Origin: Tenrec ecaudatus
Taxonomy: Eukaryota > Chordata > Mammalia > Afrosoricida > Tenrecidae
Length of the DNA stretch: 64,000 bases
NCBI RefSeq assembly: GCF_050624435.1
Contig: NC_134542.1
Location: 115,489,677-115,553,676 of the forward strand
Direction of reading: 5' to 3'
The position numbers were made by a program, and so were the translations under genes. Shown piece after piece: positions 23,636-33,515 of this stretch. Position 1 is the stretch's first letter. Each line of letters begins with the position of its first letter. Below the pieces are notes generated by a model, which saw only the letters and a program-made list of their open reading frames with translations, was not told where the DNA came from and ran no database searches.

Positions 23636-24601
23636 CACATAAGTGAAATCATTAGATTTTAATTTTTTTATTTTTATCATTTTACTGGGGGCGCATACAA
23701 CTCTTATCAAAATCCATATATCCATCCATTGTGTCAAGCACATTTGTACATTTGTTGCCCTCATCATTCTCAAAACATTTTCTTTCTGCTTGAGCCATTG
23801 GTATCAGCTCATTTCCCCCCGCCCTTCCCACCCCCCTCCCTCACAAACGCTTTATAATTATTATTTGTTCATGTCTTAAACACTGTCTGACGTCTCCCTT
23901 CACCCACTTTTCTGTTGTCCATCACTCTGGAAGGAGGTTATAGGTAGATCATTATGATTGGTCCCTCCTCCACGCCTTCCCCTTCCCCTCCTGGTATTGC
24001 TACTCTCAATATTGGTCCTGAGGGGTTTATCTGTCCTGGATTCTGTATTTCCAGCTCTTATCTGTCCCCATGTACATGCTCTGATCTAGTCCGATTTGTA
24101 AGGTATCATTGGGATCATGATAGTGGCAGGGAGAAAGCATTAAAGAACTAAAGGAAAGTTGTATGTTTCATTGGTGCTATACTGCACCCTGGCTGCTCAT
24201 TTCCTCCCTACAACCCCTCTGTAAGAGGATGTCCAGTTGTCTACAGATGGCCTTTAGAACTCCACTCCACATTCACGATGATAGGATTTTTTGTTCTGGG
24301 TCTTTGATGCCTGATACCTGATCCTTTCGACACCTCATGATCACAGTCTGGTGTGCTTCTTCCATATGGGCTTTGTTGCTTCTTAGCTACATGGCCGCTT
24401 GTTTATCTTCAAGCCTTTAAGACCCCAAATGCTATATATTTTGATAGCCAGGCACTGTCAGCTTTCTTCACCATATTTGCTTATGCACCCACTTTGTCTT
24501 CAGTGCTCCTGTCGGGAAGGTGAGCATCAAGGAATGCCAGGTCAATAGAATAAAGTGTTCTTACATTGAGGGAAGCCTTGAGTAGAGGCCCAATTCCATC
24601 T
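23636..24601 (-). mobile_element. L1 3' UTR copy with TSD and short 3' transduction
   Basis: Flanked by agtagcttcttttt (23620 and 24602). The L1 terminus starts near 23664 (atcattttactgggggcgca). The 28 or so bases between the left T run and the L1 are non-L1 sequence. The L1 part runs to about 24600 and is colinear with 45660-46610. Confidence 0.85.
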
Positions 24602-24667
24602 AGTAGCTTCTTTTTATACAAGATTTATCCATCTATTCTCGGGGGGAAAAAATCGAAAGTAATCATT

Positions 24668-24700
24668 ATCATTGACTTATTTTTTTTTAATCATTGACTT
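24668..24700 (-). mobile_element. Bare poly(A) insertion with 11-bp TSD (minus)
   Basis: atcattgactt is duplicated (24668-24678 and 24690-24700) around a, nine T and a. Same signature as the two sites near 6.5 kb. Confidence 0.65.
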
Positions 24701-24855
24701 TTAAAATACCATAAGTAAATTCACACATATTTAGTCCTATTGAAATAACCCTGAAAATTTAAATTGCAATTCTCAGCATGAGACCTCATTATATTATATA
24801 TTATAAAATTTCTCTTAAGGAGTAGCCTTTAAGACAGATGGTCTCTTCACACCTT

Positions 24856-24875
24856 TGTGTGTGTGTGTGTGTGTG
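24856..24875 (+). repeat. (TG)n microsatellite, short
   Basis: Ten TG units in AT-rich intron. Confidence 0.9.
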
Positions 24876-25767
24876 CATCTAAAAGAGAGGGCAGATAAGC
24901 AGGTGGACAGATTCACAATAAGTGACCCATCCATAAACAGTGTTTAGCTGAAATTGTCTTGGAATTCTTCAAGGCTTAGAAAATTTTGTCTTTTTTACTG
25001 TCATAACTTGCCAGATTACATGATTTTCTTTGGATTGGTCTCATTTTGAACTAACCCTATCAATGAGTCTTATATCCTAGAAATGACAAGCTAACCATAT
25101 CATGAAAGCAGAGATAAAAGTAAAATTAAGGTAAGGAAGTGGTGTTAATAAACACAGGGACAAGGGAACAACATGGGACCCAAAATGGTAGTGAGGAGGG
25201 AGTGGCAGGCCTGATGGGGAATGATCAAGGGTAAGGTTGCGTAGAGAAAAGGTATAGCTGTAGCCCAGGTGGGGACGGAGCATGGTGGTAGGGCAGGAGG
25301 AAAGTCAAGGGAGATGGAGGAAGGAGCTGGGAGTCAAGGGGCATTTATGGAGGTCTAGACAAAGACATGTACATGCAAACATATATATGAGGATGGGGAA
25401 ATAGATCTAATTGTCTACATTTATAGGTTTAATATTAAGGTGGCGGAAGGACCTTGGGCCTCTACTCAAGCACTCCCTCAATGCATGAATACTTTCATTT
25501 ATTAAATTGGTACTCTATGATGCTCACTCTCCCGACACAACTGCTGAAGCCAAAGTGGGTGAACAAGTAAATGTGAAGAAAGCTGATGGTGCCCGGCTAT
25601 CAAAAGAGATAGTGACTGGGGTCTTAAAGGCTTGAAGATAAACAAGCGGCCATCTAGCTCAGAAGCAACAAAGCCCACATGGAAGAACACACCAGCCTGT
25701 GTGAGCGAGTGATCCCAGAGGGATCAGTTATCAGTCATCAAAGAACAAAAAATCATCATATCATTGG

Positions 25768-26005
25768 CTGCACACCTCCATGATAGGATCGCTGAAGACA
25801 AATGGGTGCATAAGCAAATGTGGCGAAGAAAGCTGATGGTGCCCGGCTATCAAAAGAGATAGTGTCTGGGGTCTTAAAGGCTTGAAGATGAACAAGCGGC
25901 CATCTAGCTCAGAAGCAACAAAGCCCACATGGAAGAAGCACACCAGCCAGTGCGATCACGAGGTGCCAAAGGGACCAGGTATAAGGCATCATGCAAAAAA
26001 AAAGA

Positions 26006-26055
<50 letters not shown>

Positions 26056-26846
26056 ACCATATTGAATGAAGGGGGAAGTGCAGAGTGGAGACCTAAGGCC
26101 CAAGTGTCGGCCAATGGAGATCCCCTCATAGAGGGGTTTAGGAGAGGAGATGGGTCAGTCAGGGTGCGAGGTAGTACCGATGAAGAGCACAGCTTTCCCC
26201 CAGATCCTGGAGGCTTCCTCCCCCCAACTACCATGATCCGAATTCTACCTTGCAGGGCTGGATAGGGCAGAGGTTGTACACTGGTACATATGAGGACTGG
26301 AGGCACAGGGAATCCAGGGTGGATGATACCTTCAGGACCAAGGGTGTGAGGGGCGATGCTGGGAGAGTATAGGGTGAGTGGGTTGGAAAGGGGGAACTGA
26401 TTACAGGGATCCACATGTGACCTCCTCCCTGGGAGAGGGACGGCAGAGAAGGGGGGGAAGGGAGACTCCGGATAGAGCAAGATATGACAAAATAACGATG
26501 TATAAATTACAAAGGGCACATGAGGGAGGGGGGAGCGGGGAAGGAGGGGGAAAAAAAAGAGGACCTGATGCAAAGGGCTTAAGTGGAGAGCAAATGCTTC
26601 GAGAATGATTGGGGTGGGGAATGTATGGATATGCTTTATACAATTGATTTATGTATATGTATGGATTGTGATAAGAGTTGTATGAGTCCCTAATAAAATG
26701 TAAAAAAAGAAAGAAAGAAAAGAAAGTGATTAGGGCAAAGAATGTACAGATGTGCTTTATACAATTGATGTATGTATATGTATGGACTGTGGTAAGAGTT
26801 GTATGAGCCCCTAATAAAACGTTTAAAAAAATAAAAAATAAAATTA
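25768..26846 (+). mobile_element. Younger L1 copy with dimeric 3' end
   Basis: Begins near tgataggatcgctgaag, repeats the gggtcttaaaggcttgaaga block and contains a (TG)n at 26009-26053. It ends with two tandem versions of the L1 terminus: gagtccctaataaaatg at about 26690 and gagcccctaataaaacg at about 26815. The apparent 250-bp tandem repeat with 25500-25735 is best explained by this L1-in-L1 nesting. Confidence 0.75.
26009..26053 (+). repeat. (TG)n microsatellite inside L1 3' UTR
   Basis: About 22 TG units at the A-rich point of the 3' UTR where the 36572 copy instead has a (TA/CA)n array and the 62768 copy has only a T run. Confidence 0.9.
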
Positions 26847-27639
26847 AGGGAATCCAGGACAGATGAGCTCTTCAGGACTAGGGATGATAGTGGTGATAGT
26901 GAGAAGGTAGAGGGAAGGTGGGGTAGAGAGGGGGAACCGATGACAAGGATCTCCATATGACTCCATCCCTGGGGGATGGACAACAGAAAAGTGGGTGAAC
27001 GGAGACGTCAGACAGTGTAAGGCATGACAAAATAATAATTCATAGATTATCAATGGTTTATGGGAGGTATGGAGAGGGAGGGGTAAAATGAGCTGATACC
27101 AAGGGCTCAAGTAGAAAGGAAATGTTTTGAGAATGATGATGACAACAAATGCACAAATGTGCTTGACACAATGGATGTATGTATGGATTGTGCTAAGAGT
27201 TGTATAAGCCCCCATTCAATGAATTTTTAAAAATTAATTCATTATACTAACCGAAAAAGCCTCTCCCTCAGCTTCCAAGTAAGATATTTTTTGAATACAC
27301 TAATAAATAAAAAGATTTTTATTAGATCAAGTAAATATAAAATAGTCTAACTAGCTCATGTACAGTATAACCTTCATAAATCTTAATGAGAAATAGAAAA
27401 TCTAAAGGGCTTATCTACAAATTTTGCCATAATAAAAGTCATGCATATTTCACAAAGCATAAAATATTTTTTACTAGATAGAATCTTAAAATAAATGACA
27501 TGACTTTTCCTTACCATTTATTTATTCAACCAGCAAACAGTTACTGGATACAGGTAGTCCCTGAATTATGATGTATTAGTGTTATATAACACACCACATT
27601 TATAACTTCCATAATTGGGGGTGTAGATTTTTTGTTTTG

Positions 27640-27855
27640 GATACATCTTGTCTATACTCCTTCACATAAATTTGATTGCCTGTTTTTAAACTTTCAGTAC
27701 CTATTCCCATTGACACCTTGTGATCACACAGGCTGATGTGCTACTCCCATGTGAGCTTTGTTGCTTCTCAGCTAGATGGCCTCTTGTTTGACTTCAAGCC
27801 TTTGAGACTCCAGACGCTGTATCTTTGAGTAGCCAATCGTGCTGACTCTTTTTAA
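27640..27855 (-). repeat. L1 3' UTR relic (minus), internal fragment
   Basis: ccttgtgatcacacaggctg, tgagctttgttgcttctcag and cttcaagcctttgagactcc are diverged forms of the internal 3' UTR block. No L1 terminus is present next to it. Confidence 0.7.
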
Positions 27856-28124
27856 TCATCAAACAGATCTTTAAATTTATAGGAAATGTTTCCAACCCTT
27901 AGAGACAAAGATTGGATTTATAAAAATAGTGATATTAAAAGACAATAATTATGAAAGATATAAACAAAACAAAAAAACAAGGTATTGAACTTAAATCAGA
28001 ACCCACTTTAGCAACAGTCATCAAAGCAGAACTCCGTGTTAAGCTGGATCTCTGTTGGTCTGAGCATCTCTGTGTTCACAACTAAATGAAGAAGATGATG
28101 ATGGATTCCACTAGTTATAAAAGT

Positions 28125-28155
28125 AAGTGAGATTTTTTTTTTTAAAAAGTGAGAT
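28125..28155 (-). mobile_element. Possible bare poly(A) insertion (minus)
   Basis: aagtgagat occurs at 28125-28133 and 28147-28155 around a T run plus AAA. The duplication is only 9 bp, so the case is weaker than the others. Confidence 0.5.
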
Positions 28156-28599
28156 AGCCCTGCAGGTCTTTAACTTTGGAGTGAATATAAATTTCTGTAA
28201 ATGCAATAGGGTTTCCAGGGCAGATATCTTTATGGAAGCAGACTGGAACATCATAGCCAGGGATAACTAGTAAAGTAACATTAACACAAAACAACAACAT
28301 AGAAACTCTAGCTCAATCTTTATGACTCAGCTGCTTTTTATCTCTAAAAGGAGTGATTGGGAGGGGGGGGGTGTTAAGAACATCATTTGTTTGCAGCAGC
28401 TCCCCACTAGGAGAAATGAGATGTCACATGATTGATGAGACAAGGCAATAAGATATTTGGGGAAAGGATGAGAAATAGAAGAAGGCGTGGTAGAGTTGGA
28501 CTGGATTGGGTCCCAGTACTAGTAATGGCCAGATGCTGTTAACCATAATGACTCACATGTTAGTGACTCCTTCACATGAGCACATTTTCACATTCATTA

Positions 28600-28745
28600 G
28601 TCCCTTTGGTTCATACAGCAGGCCTCATTTTACAGAGTAATCATCAATGCTCTGAGGTTAAGTGATTTGCCTCAGGCCAGTTTTAATATGATAGAGAAGG
28701 GCCTTAAGCCCAGACCTTTGACCCCCTGTACTCTTGCTTATTGCA
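28600..28745 (-). repeat. MIR SINE relic
   Basis: cattttacagagtaatcatc then gctctgaggttaagtgattt and gccttaagcccagac match the MIR reverse complement in order. Confidence 0.65.
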
Positions 28746-28811
28746 TTTGTATGCACCTTAGAGTTGACAGTCTCTTTGTATATATGTTATTTTCTTTAGC
28801 TGTTGCAACAG

Positions 28812-28950
28812 CCCACCCAAACAAACCAAACCTGCTGCCATCTAGTCAAGCCTCTAGGACAGGCTAGAACTGCCTGTGTGAGTATTGAGACGGTAACTGT
28901 TTATGGGAGTAGAAAGCTTTATTTTCCTCCCTAAAAACCCGCAGTGGTAC
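28812..28950 (-). repeat. AfroSINE fragment (minus)
   Basis: aacctgctgccatctagtca, a ctagaactgcctgtg segment and gggagtagaaagctttattt match the inverted tail half. It runs into a short CA repeat. Confidence 0.7.
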
Positions 28951-29143
28951 ACACACACACACACAAAGTACTCTCAATTTTATAGGTGGCAATTGTGTGT
29001 CATCTCGTTTAATTTTAGCAAGTAGTTTCAGTAAAAAATGTTTGTAAACAGTTTTTCACGCTTAAGTAAACTTCAGATTGGTATGTAAACAAAATGTGTC
29101 AGGCTTTATGGATTTCATGTTACTGTTAATATCTCACTTTTAG

Positions 29144-29224
29144 GTTTATGTGGTCAGCTTGGCTGAGCCCCGCCTGCCCCTGCAACTGGATGATGCTGTT
29201 CGGCCTGAAGGGGAAGGAGAAGAG
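29144..29224 (+). CDS. DARS1: DARS1 exon 6: end of OB fold and start of hinge
   Basis: Encodes residues 142-168 in phase 0, starting [15 protein letters not shown] and ending in an acidic stretch PEGEGEE. This joins the anticodon domain to the hinge. Against human I see I142V, I145V and one Ala to Gly in the acidic linker, all conservative. The donor, gag followed by gtagcc, departs from the usual gtaagt and looks weak. The exon is 81 bp and symmetrical, so skipping it would keep the frame. Confidence 0.96.
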
Positions 29225-29471
29225 GTAGCCATTGAACCTTTGAAGCACTGTGCTTAGTTTGCAAAACTGAAAAACCTGATGTCCTGCTTTTATATTATGG
29301 GTACCTATGAATTCAGCAGAGCTTCATTTTTTTAACTTCATTTTTATTCATTTCAATCTTAGACCAGCAGTTCTCAGAATTTGGTGTCAGCCTCTCTTGA
29401 TACTCTTAGAAATGAACCCATTAAGCTGGTGTCACTGTGGGTATGGCTGTGGAAGCTTACAAGACAGTATG

Positions 29472-29551
29472 AAGACACTTAAAAAAGTTCATGGAAAATG
29501 GAATTAAAAGATAGTGGATTTTTCCATGAGGTTTTTTGAAGTGCCCTTGTA
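29472..29551. repeat. 80-bp palindromic mini-element
   Basis: Left arm aaaaaagttcatggaaaatg, centre aattaaaagatagtgg, right arm tttccatgaggttttttgaa. The arms are inverted repeats of each other. Confidence 0.65.
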
Positions 29552-29828
29552 TGTACTATTAATGTACATTACTCTTTTACAAATCGTTTTATATCCAAAT
29601 AAGTTGTTTTACATTTCTTTAAAATGTTTTACATTTCTCTAGATTGTATGGTTTAATAGTGATGATTAGATTCTCGTAGCTGCCTCTGCATTTATTCCCT
29701 TGTGAAGTAATGCATCATGCAGCCTCTGGAAACACTCCCTGGTACGCTCGTGAGAGAATGGGAGTCCCCCGATCGTACTTGGAGAACTGCTACTCTCTAT
29801 CAGATGTGATCTCTTCTTTCAACCCAGT

Positions 29829-30003
29829 GCTGTTGTTGTGTGCCATGAAGTCCGTTTCTGCATGTGGCTGCCCTGTAAGACAGAGAGAGACTGCCCGTAC
29901 ACAGATTGTAGATAACCACGTCTTTGTCCCTTGGAGCAGCTGGGGGTTCAAACTGCTAACCTTTCAGTAAGCTGTGTGCTGAACTGCGCCACCACCAGGA
30001 CTC
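29829..30003 (-). repeat. AfroSINE copy (minus)
   Basis: tgtgccatgaagtccgtttc, ggggttcaaactgctaacct and aactgcgccaccaccaggac give the inverted tail, B box and head. Nearly full length. Confidence 0.8.
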
Positions 30004-30416
30004 CTTATCAGACTGGGTCAAGCATGTAGAATCCATAAATCAATAAAGATGTAATTGGTTAATTCTCAGATGTCCCCATAATGAGGAAAGGCTTTTGTGT
30101 GTGTTGGGTGGAGAGAGGATATTAACATATCTGGGTTATTATTTCTCTTCCTTCTCTCTCTCAACACTTAACTCGCGCTGTCCCTGCTTCTTAATAATTT
30201 CTACCGTTATCCTGGATCCCTCCTCTTGAGGCAGGAAGCCTGAGGTATATTGAGTAAAGATTAAAATGATTGTAAGTCATTTGAAAGGGGCATACTATTA
30301 ATACCTGCCCTTGTATTCGCACTTAAAAGTCCCCATAGTGTCTAAAAGCATTTTTGTAGTATTTTTTAAAATCAGCAAAATAACCTGTTGTATCTTTTTT
30401 GCTTTTGCTTTTTCAG

Positions 30417-30476
30417 GAAGGACGAGCAACTGTTAACCAAGATACCAGACTAGACAACAGAGTCATTGATCTTAGG
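30417..30476 (+). CDS. DARS1: DARS1 exon 7: hinge segment
   Basis: Encodes residues 169-188: EGRATVNQDTRLDNRVIDLR. The NQDTRLDNRVIDLR segment is the conserved hinge between the anticodon domain and the catalytic core in eukaryotic and archaeal AspRS. It is only 60 bp long with phase 0 at both ends. The acceptor is tttttcag and the donor gtacgc. The open frame continues past the donor for about 180 bp into the intron, but that part has no similarity to the enzyme. Confidence 0.96.
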
Positions 30477-30689
30477 GTACGCTTCATGTATGCATGCAGT
30501 GGTCTGATTGAATTGAAGTCAAATAGGACAACAGTGCCATCCCTGCCTCGGGCTTACAAAACCAATTGGGATTTGTCTGTATGCACATATACAAGAACAA
30601 GTTATCTTTCCGACCGACTTGTATTCCTTGGAAAGGACCTCACAGGATCTTGACTTTGTTCATTTTAAAATGACAAGGTAACATGAAGC

Positions 30690-31060
30690 CACTCAGTGGG
30701 TTCCCTTCCGGATGATACCAGCTTTGGACAGATGGTTCAGCAAGGGGGCATTCCACATTTTAGACTGACCCAGTGGAGAGGAGTAGTTAGTGCTTCCATC
30801 CTGGGGGAAGTGGGCTGCGTGCAGAATTACTAAAGGAGTTCTCGGCCCTCTTGGTTTGCACAGTGGGCTTATGGGTCTTTTGTTTCCTCTTCTGGTTCGG
30901 TGGCAAGTGAGAGTTCAGTGGTTTCATCATCGTAACAGAGCCAGTGTCATCTTTCTTTCTTAATACTTTGACCACATCTTCCTCCTCGATTGAAATACCG
31001 TAGCTAACGCTCCAATTCTTTGTCACCTTGACAGTTGTTCCTGCAGTCCTGTGCAGAGTT
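30690..31060 (-). pseudogene. Possible retrocopy fragment, unidentified parent
   Basis: A 92-residue minus-strand frame (31065-30787) is unusually protein-like. It has SYGISIEEEDVVKVLRKKDD, then a basic stretch NQKRKQKTHKP, and a stop after PLPPGW. Codon use looks ordinary. There is no visible poly(A) tail or target duplication, and the frame runs into RTE sequence upstream. I do not recognise the protein. It could equally be an unknown repeat. Confidence 0.3.
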
Positions 31061-33045
31061 GCCACTGACGCATAGGAACCCTGTGTCCAACATACAAAAC
31101 CCTCCCTGGCCCGGCACCATCCTTACTGTTGTTACTACGTCTGAGCCCACGGTTGTAGTCACTGCATCGCTCCATCTCCATGAGGGTCTTCCTTGTTTTT
31201 GCCCTCTGCTTTACCAAGCATGACACCCTTCTCCAGGGACTAGACTCTCCTGCTACTGTGTTCAAAGTACTTGGAAAAAAGCCTTGTATCCTCTCCTCTA
31301 AGTCGCATTCTGGCCATGCTTCTTCCCAGACAGACGCGTGGGTGTTCTTCTGGCATCCACAGTACTTGACGTCTTCTTCACCGACAGCATCATTCAGAAG
31401 ATTCAGTTCTGCTGCAGTCTTCTTGATTTCATTCATTGCCTGTTCGTCACATCCGTATGGAGTGACTGCGGGCACATCTCAGTCCTCAGAGTGTCATCCT
31501 TGCTCTTCACTTTGCATAGGCCTTGTGCAGCAAATTTGCCCAATGCAATATGCCATTTGGTTTCTTGACTGCTACTTCCATGAATATTGATCCGGGCAAA
31601 AGGAGATCCTTAAAATTATTCTTTTCTCTTTATCACGATGTTGTCTCCTGGTCCAGTTGTGAGGATTTAGACTTTCATTACACTGAGCTGTAATCTTACT
31701 GAAGGGTGTAATCTTCTATTTCATCAGCAAGTACTTCCGGTCCTCTTCATTTTAAGCAAGCTAGATTGTGTCATCTGCATACCACAGATTGTTAATGAAC
31801 CTTCCTCCAGTCCTATGCTGAATTCTTCACCTAATCCAGCTTCTCAGATAATTTGCTCAGCATAGAGTAAGTGAGTATGGTGAAAGGATACAACTTTTGA
31901 CAGACCACACCTTTCCTGATTTTGAACCATTCGGTAATCATTTGTCCTCTTCAAATGATTGCCTCTTGATTCATGTGCAGGTTCCACATGAACATAATGA
32001 ATTATTTTGGAATTCCCATTTTTCTCAGTACTACCCAGGATTTGTTAAAATCCACACAAATGAATGCCTTGATGTAGTCAGTAAAACACAAATAAACATC
32101 TTTCTGGTATCCTATGCTGAGATAAAGTTTATTGTGCCAACCTGGCTGATAAACTCATGTGGGGATAATTGAAGGACGGAGAGATAAATGGCTCAGGGAG
32201 CCTTGCCTTCTGAGTTCTCAGGTCTCTTGCTTTCTGATAATGGGACCAGGGTGCAACTGCCTTAGCCAGTTCCCTGCTCCAGCTGGCAAGGCTCACTTCT
32301 TGCAGGACATCCCTGAGGAGAGGCCACATGGACCTACCCCATTGCAGCCCTGGGTGCTGGAGCAGCTGTGTGGAGACCCCTGCCAGCGCTGAGATGCTTA
32401 TACATTCACACTGGTTTGACTTCCTCTTACAGTCGGCAACATTGCATGTGTTTTGTGAGATGGAGGAGGACTTTGTGGATTGGCATTGGACATATGGGCT
32501 AATGTTGGACTGTGGGCTTGGGCAGCACTGGGTTGGGATGTTTTCTTGATGTGCACTTAACCTTTATATAAAACTCTTATCCATGTGGTTTCTGTGGATT
32601 TGTTTCTCTAAGGTACCCAGACTAACACAGTGCGTTCAGCCAAGAGCCTTCACTGTCAGCAGTGATAGCCCTTGCGCCACATCCTCTTCTGAATCCAGCT
32701 TAGATTTCTGGCAATTCCTTGTCAAGGTGCTGATGTAACCATTGTTGAATTACCTTCAGCAGAATGTTGCTTGCATGTGATACTGGTGATACTCTTTAGT
32801 AATTTCTGCTCTCTGGGTCACCTTTCCTTGGAATTGATCTGGATCCCTCCAGTTAGCTAATGAGGTAGCTGTCTTCCACATTTTTGGCACAGATTATTGA
32901 GGGCTGCATGACTTTGTTGAAACATTTTGATTGGTATTCCACCAATTTCTGGAACCTGGATTTTTGTTCATGCTTTCTGTACAGTTTGTACTTCTTCCTT
33001 CTGTGCCATTGGTTCTTTATCTTAAAGTGGTTGAATGTCAGTTTG
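31060..33045 (-). mobile_element. RTE-clade LINE copy (minus), split by a solo LTR
   Basis: On the plus strand, tttgcccaatgcaatatgcc, tggtccagttgtgaggattt, gattgtgtcatctgcatacc and attggtattccaccaatttc follow in order the reverse complement of the afrotherian RTE ORF. The RTE continues after the LTR (32118-32639) at gttcagccaagagcc. It has many stops and is inactive. A 150-residue open frame at 31023-31475 lies in its diverged 3' part and is not believed to be a gene. Confidence 0.82.
32118..32639 (-). repeat. Solo LTR, family B copy 2, inside RTE
   Basis: On the minus strand it starts tgtgttagtctgggtacctt and ends actttatctca, like the copy at 21081. Flanking pentamers tatgc and gtgcg are only loosely alike. 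RTE sequence resumes directly after it, so it is younger than the RTE. Confidence 0.75.
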
Positions 33046-33059
33046 CCATATGGTGATGG

Positions 33060-33240
33060 CTTGCATGTTCTGGAAGCTATGTCGCCACTGTTTTGAAAAC
33101 CAGCAGGCTCACCCAAGGTGAACAGTTCCAGCAGAGCTTCCAGACTAAGAACAGACGACATGGAAGGAAAAGGCTTTTCCAGTTCTGAGGGATTAGCCAC
33201 TGAAAACCTTATGAATTTAAATAGATTATCTCCAAAAGTC
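33060..33240 (+). repeat. RTE 5'-end segment in inverted orientation
   Basis: ttctggaagctatgtcgcca, cagagcttccagactaagaa and ggattagccactgaaaacct match the 5' part of the afrotherian RTE in sense orientation, directly beside the minus-strand RTE copy. This suggests a 5' inversion. Confidence 0.6.
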
Positions 33241-33321
33241 AGTGAGCTCACCCTTGACCATTGTGCTCTTTAAGAATATCTATATGGGACCAAACAGACA
33301 AGAGTTACTCTAAAGCACAGG

Positions 33322-33515
33322 TTCCCAAACTCACTTGGCCTGCTGCTCCCTCTGTGGGGACCAGGTAGGGGAACTCAGTGCCCCCCAGCAGTGAACTGTT
33401 TCACACTGTAGCTCATAATCCAGGATAAATTGTAGTTAGCTACTTTTTCAGTCCCTGGATCACTTCAGACACCCACCCAGGGGATGTTAGTACTGCTTTG
33501 GGAAATACTTTTTTA
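33322..33515. mobile_element. hAT-like non-autonomous element (tentative)
   Basis: Left end caggttcccaaactc and right end gctttgggaaat are imperfect inverted repeats. Internal gtgccccccagcagtgaact resembles bodies of non-autonomous hAT elements. The target duplication is not established. Confidence 0.35.

Larger units (their letters stand above)
25125..27225 (+). mobile_element. Older L1 3' UTR copy interrupted by a younger L1
   Basis: The outer copy runs 25125-25767 and 26847-27225 on the plus strand, ending gcccccattcaatgaat. It has the block gggtcttaaaggcttgaaga once before the interruption. It resumes with ggaatccaggacagatgag, some 300 bp further along the 3' UTR, so part of it was lost. 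Antisense open frames of 62-194 residues across this region are not genes. Confidence 0.75.
29225..30416 (+). other. DARS1: DARS1 intron 6
   Basis: Contains an 80-bp palindromic mini-element at 29472 and a minus-strand AfroSINE at 29829-30003. 30010-30400 shows nothing recognisable apart from the T-rich approach to the exon 7 acceptor. Confidence 0.8.

Noticed and set aside
25500-25960. A 250-bp tandem repeat inside an L1 3' UTR
   Set aside because: Considered as a tandem duplication, but the second unit belongs to a separate, younger L1 that has its own 3' end. The outer L1 resumes after it, so nesting explains it better.
30477-30653. Extension of DARS1 exon 7 into the intron as an alternative end
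   Set aside because: The frame stays open for 59 more codons but has no AspRS similarity, and a usable GT donor lies at the expected human boundary.
31023-31475. 150-codon minus-strand frame
   Set aside because: It falls in the 3' part of an RTE copy with matching RTE sequence downstream. It is more likely a chance frame than a gene.
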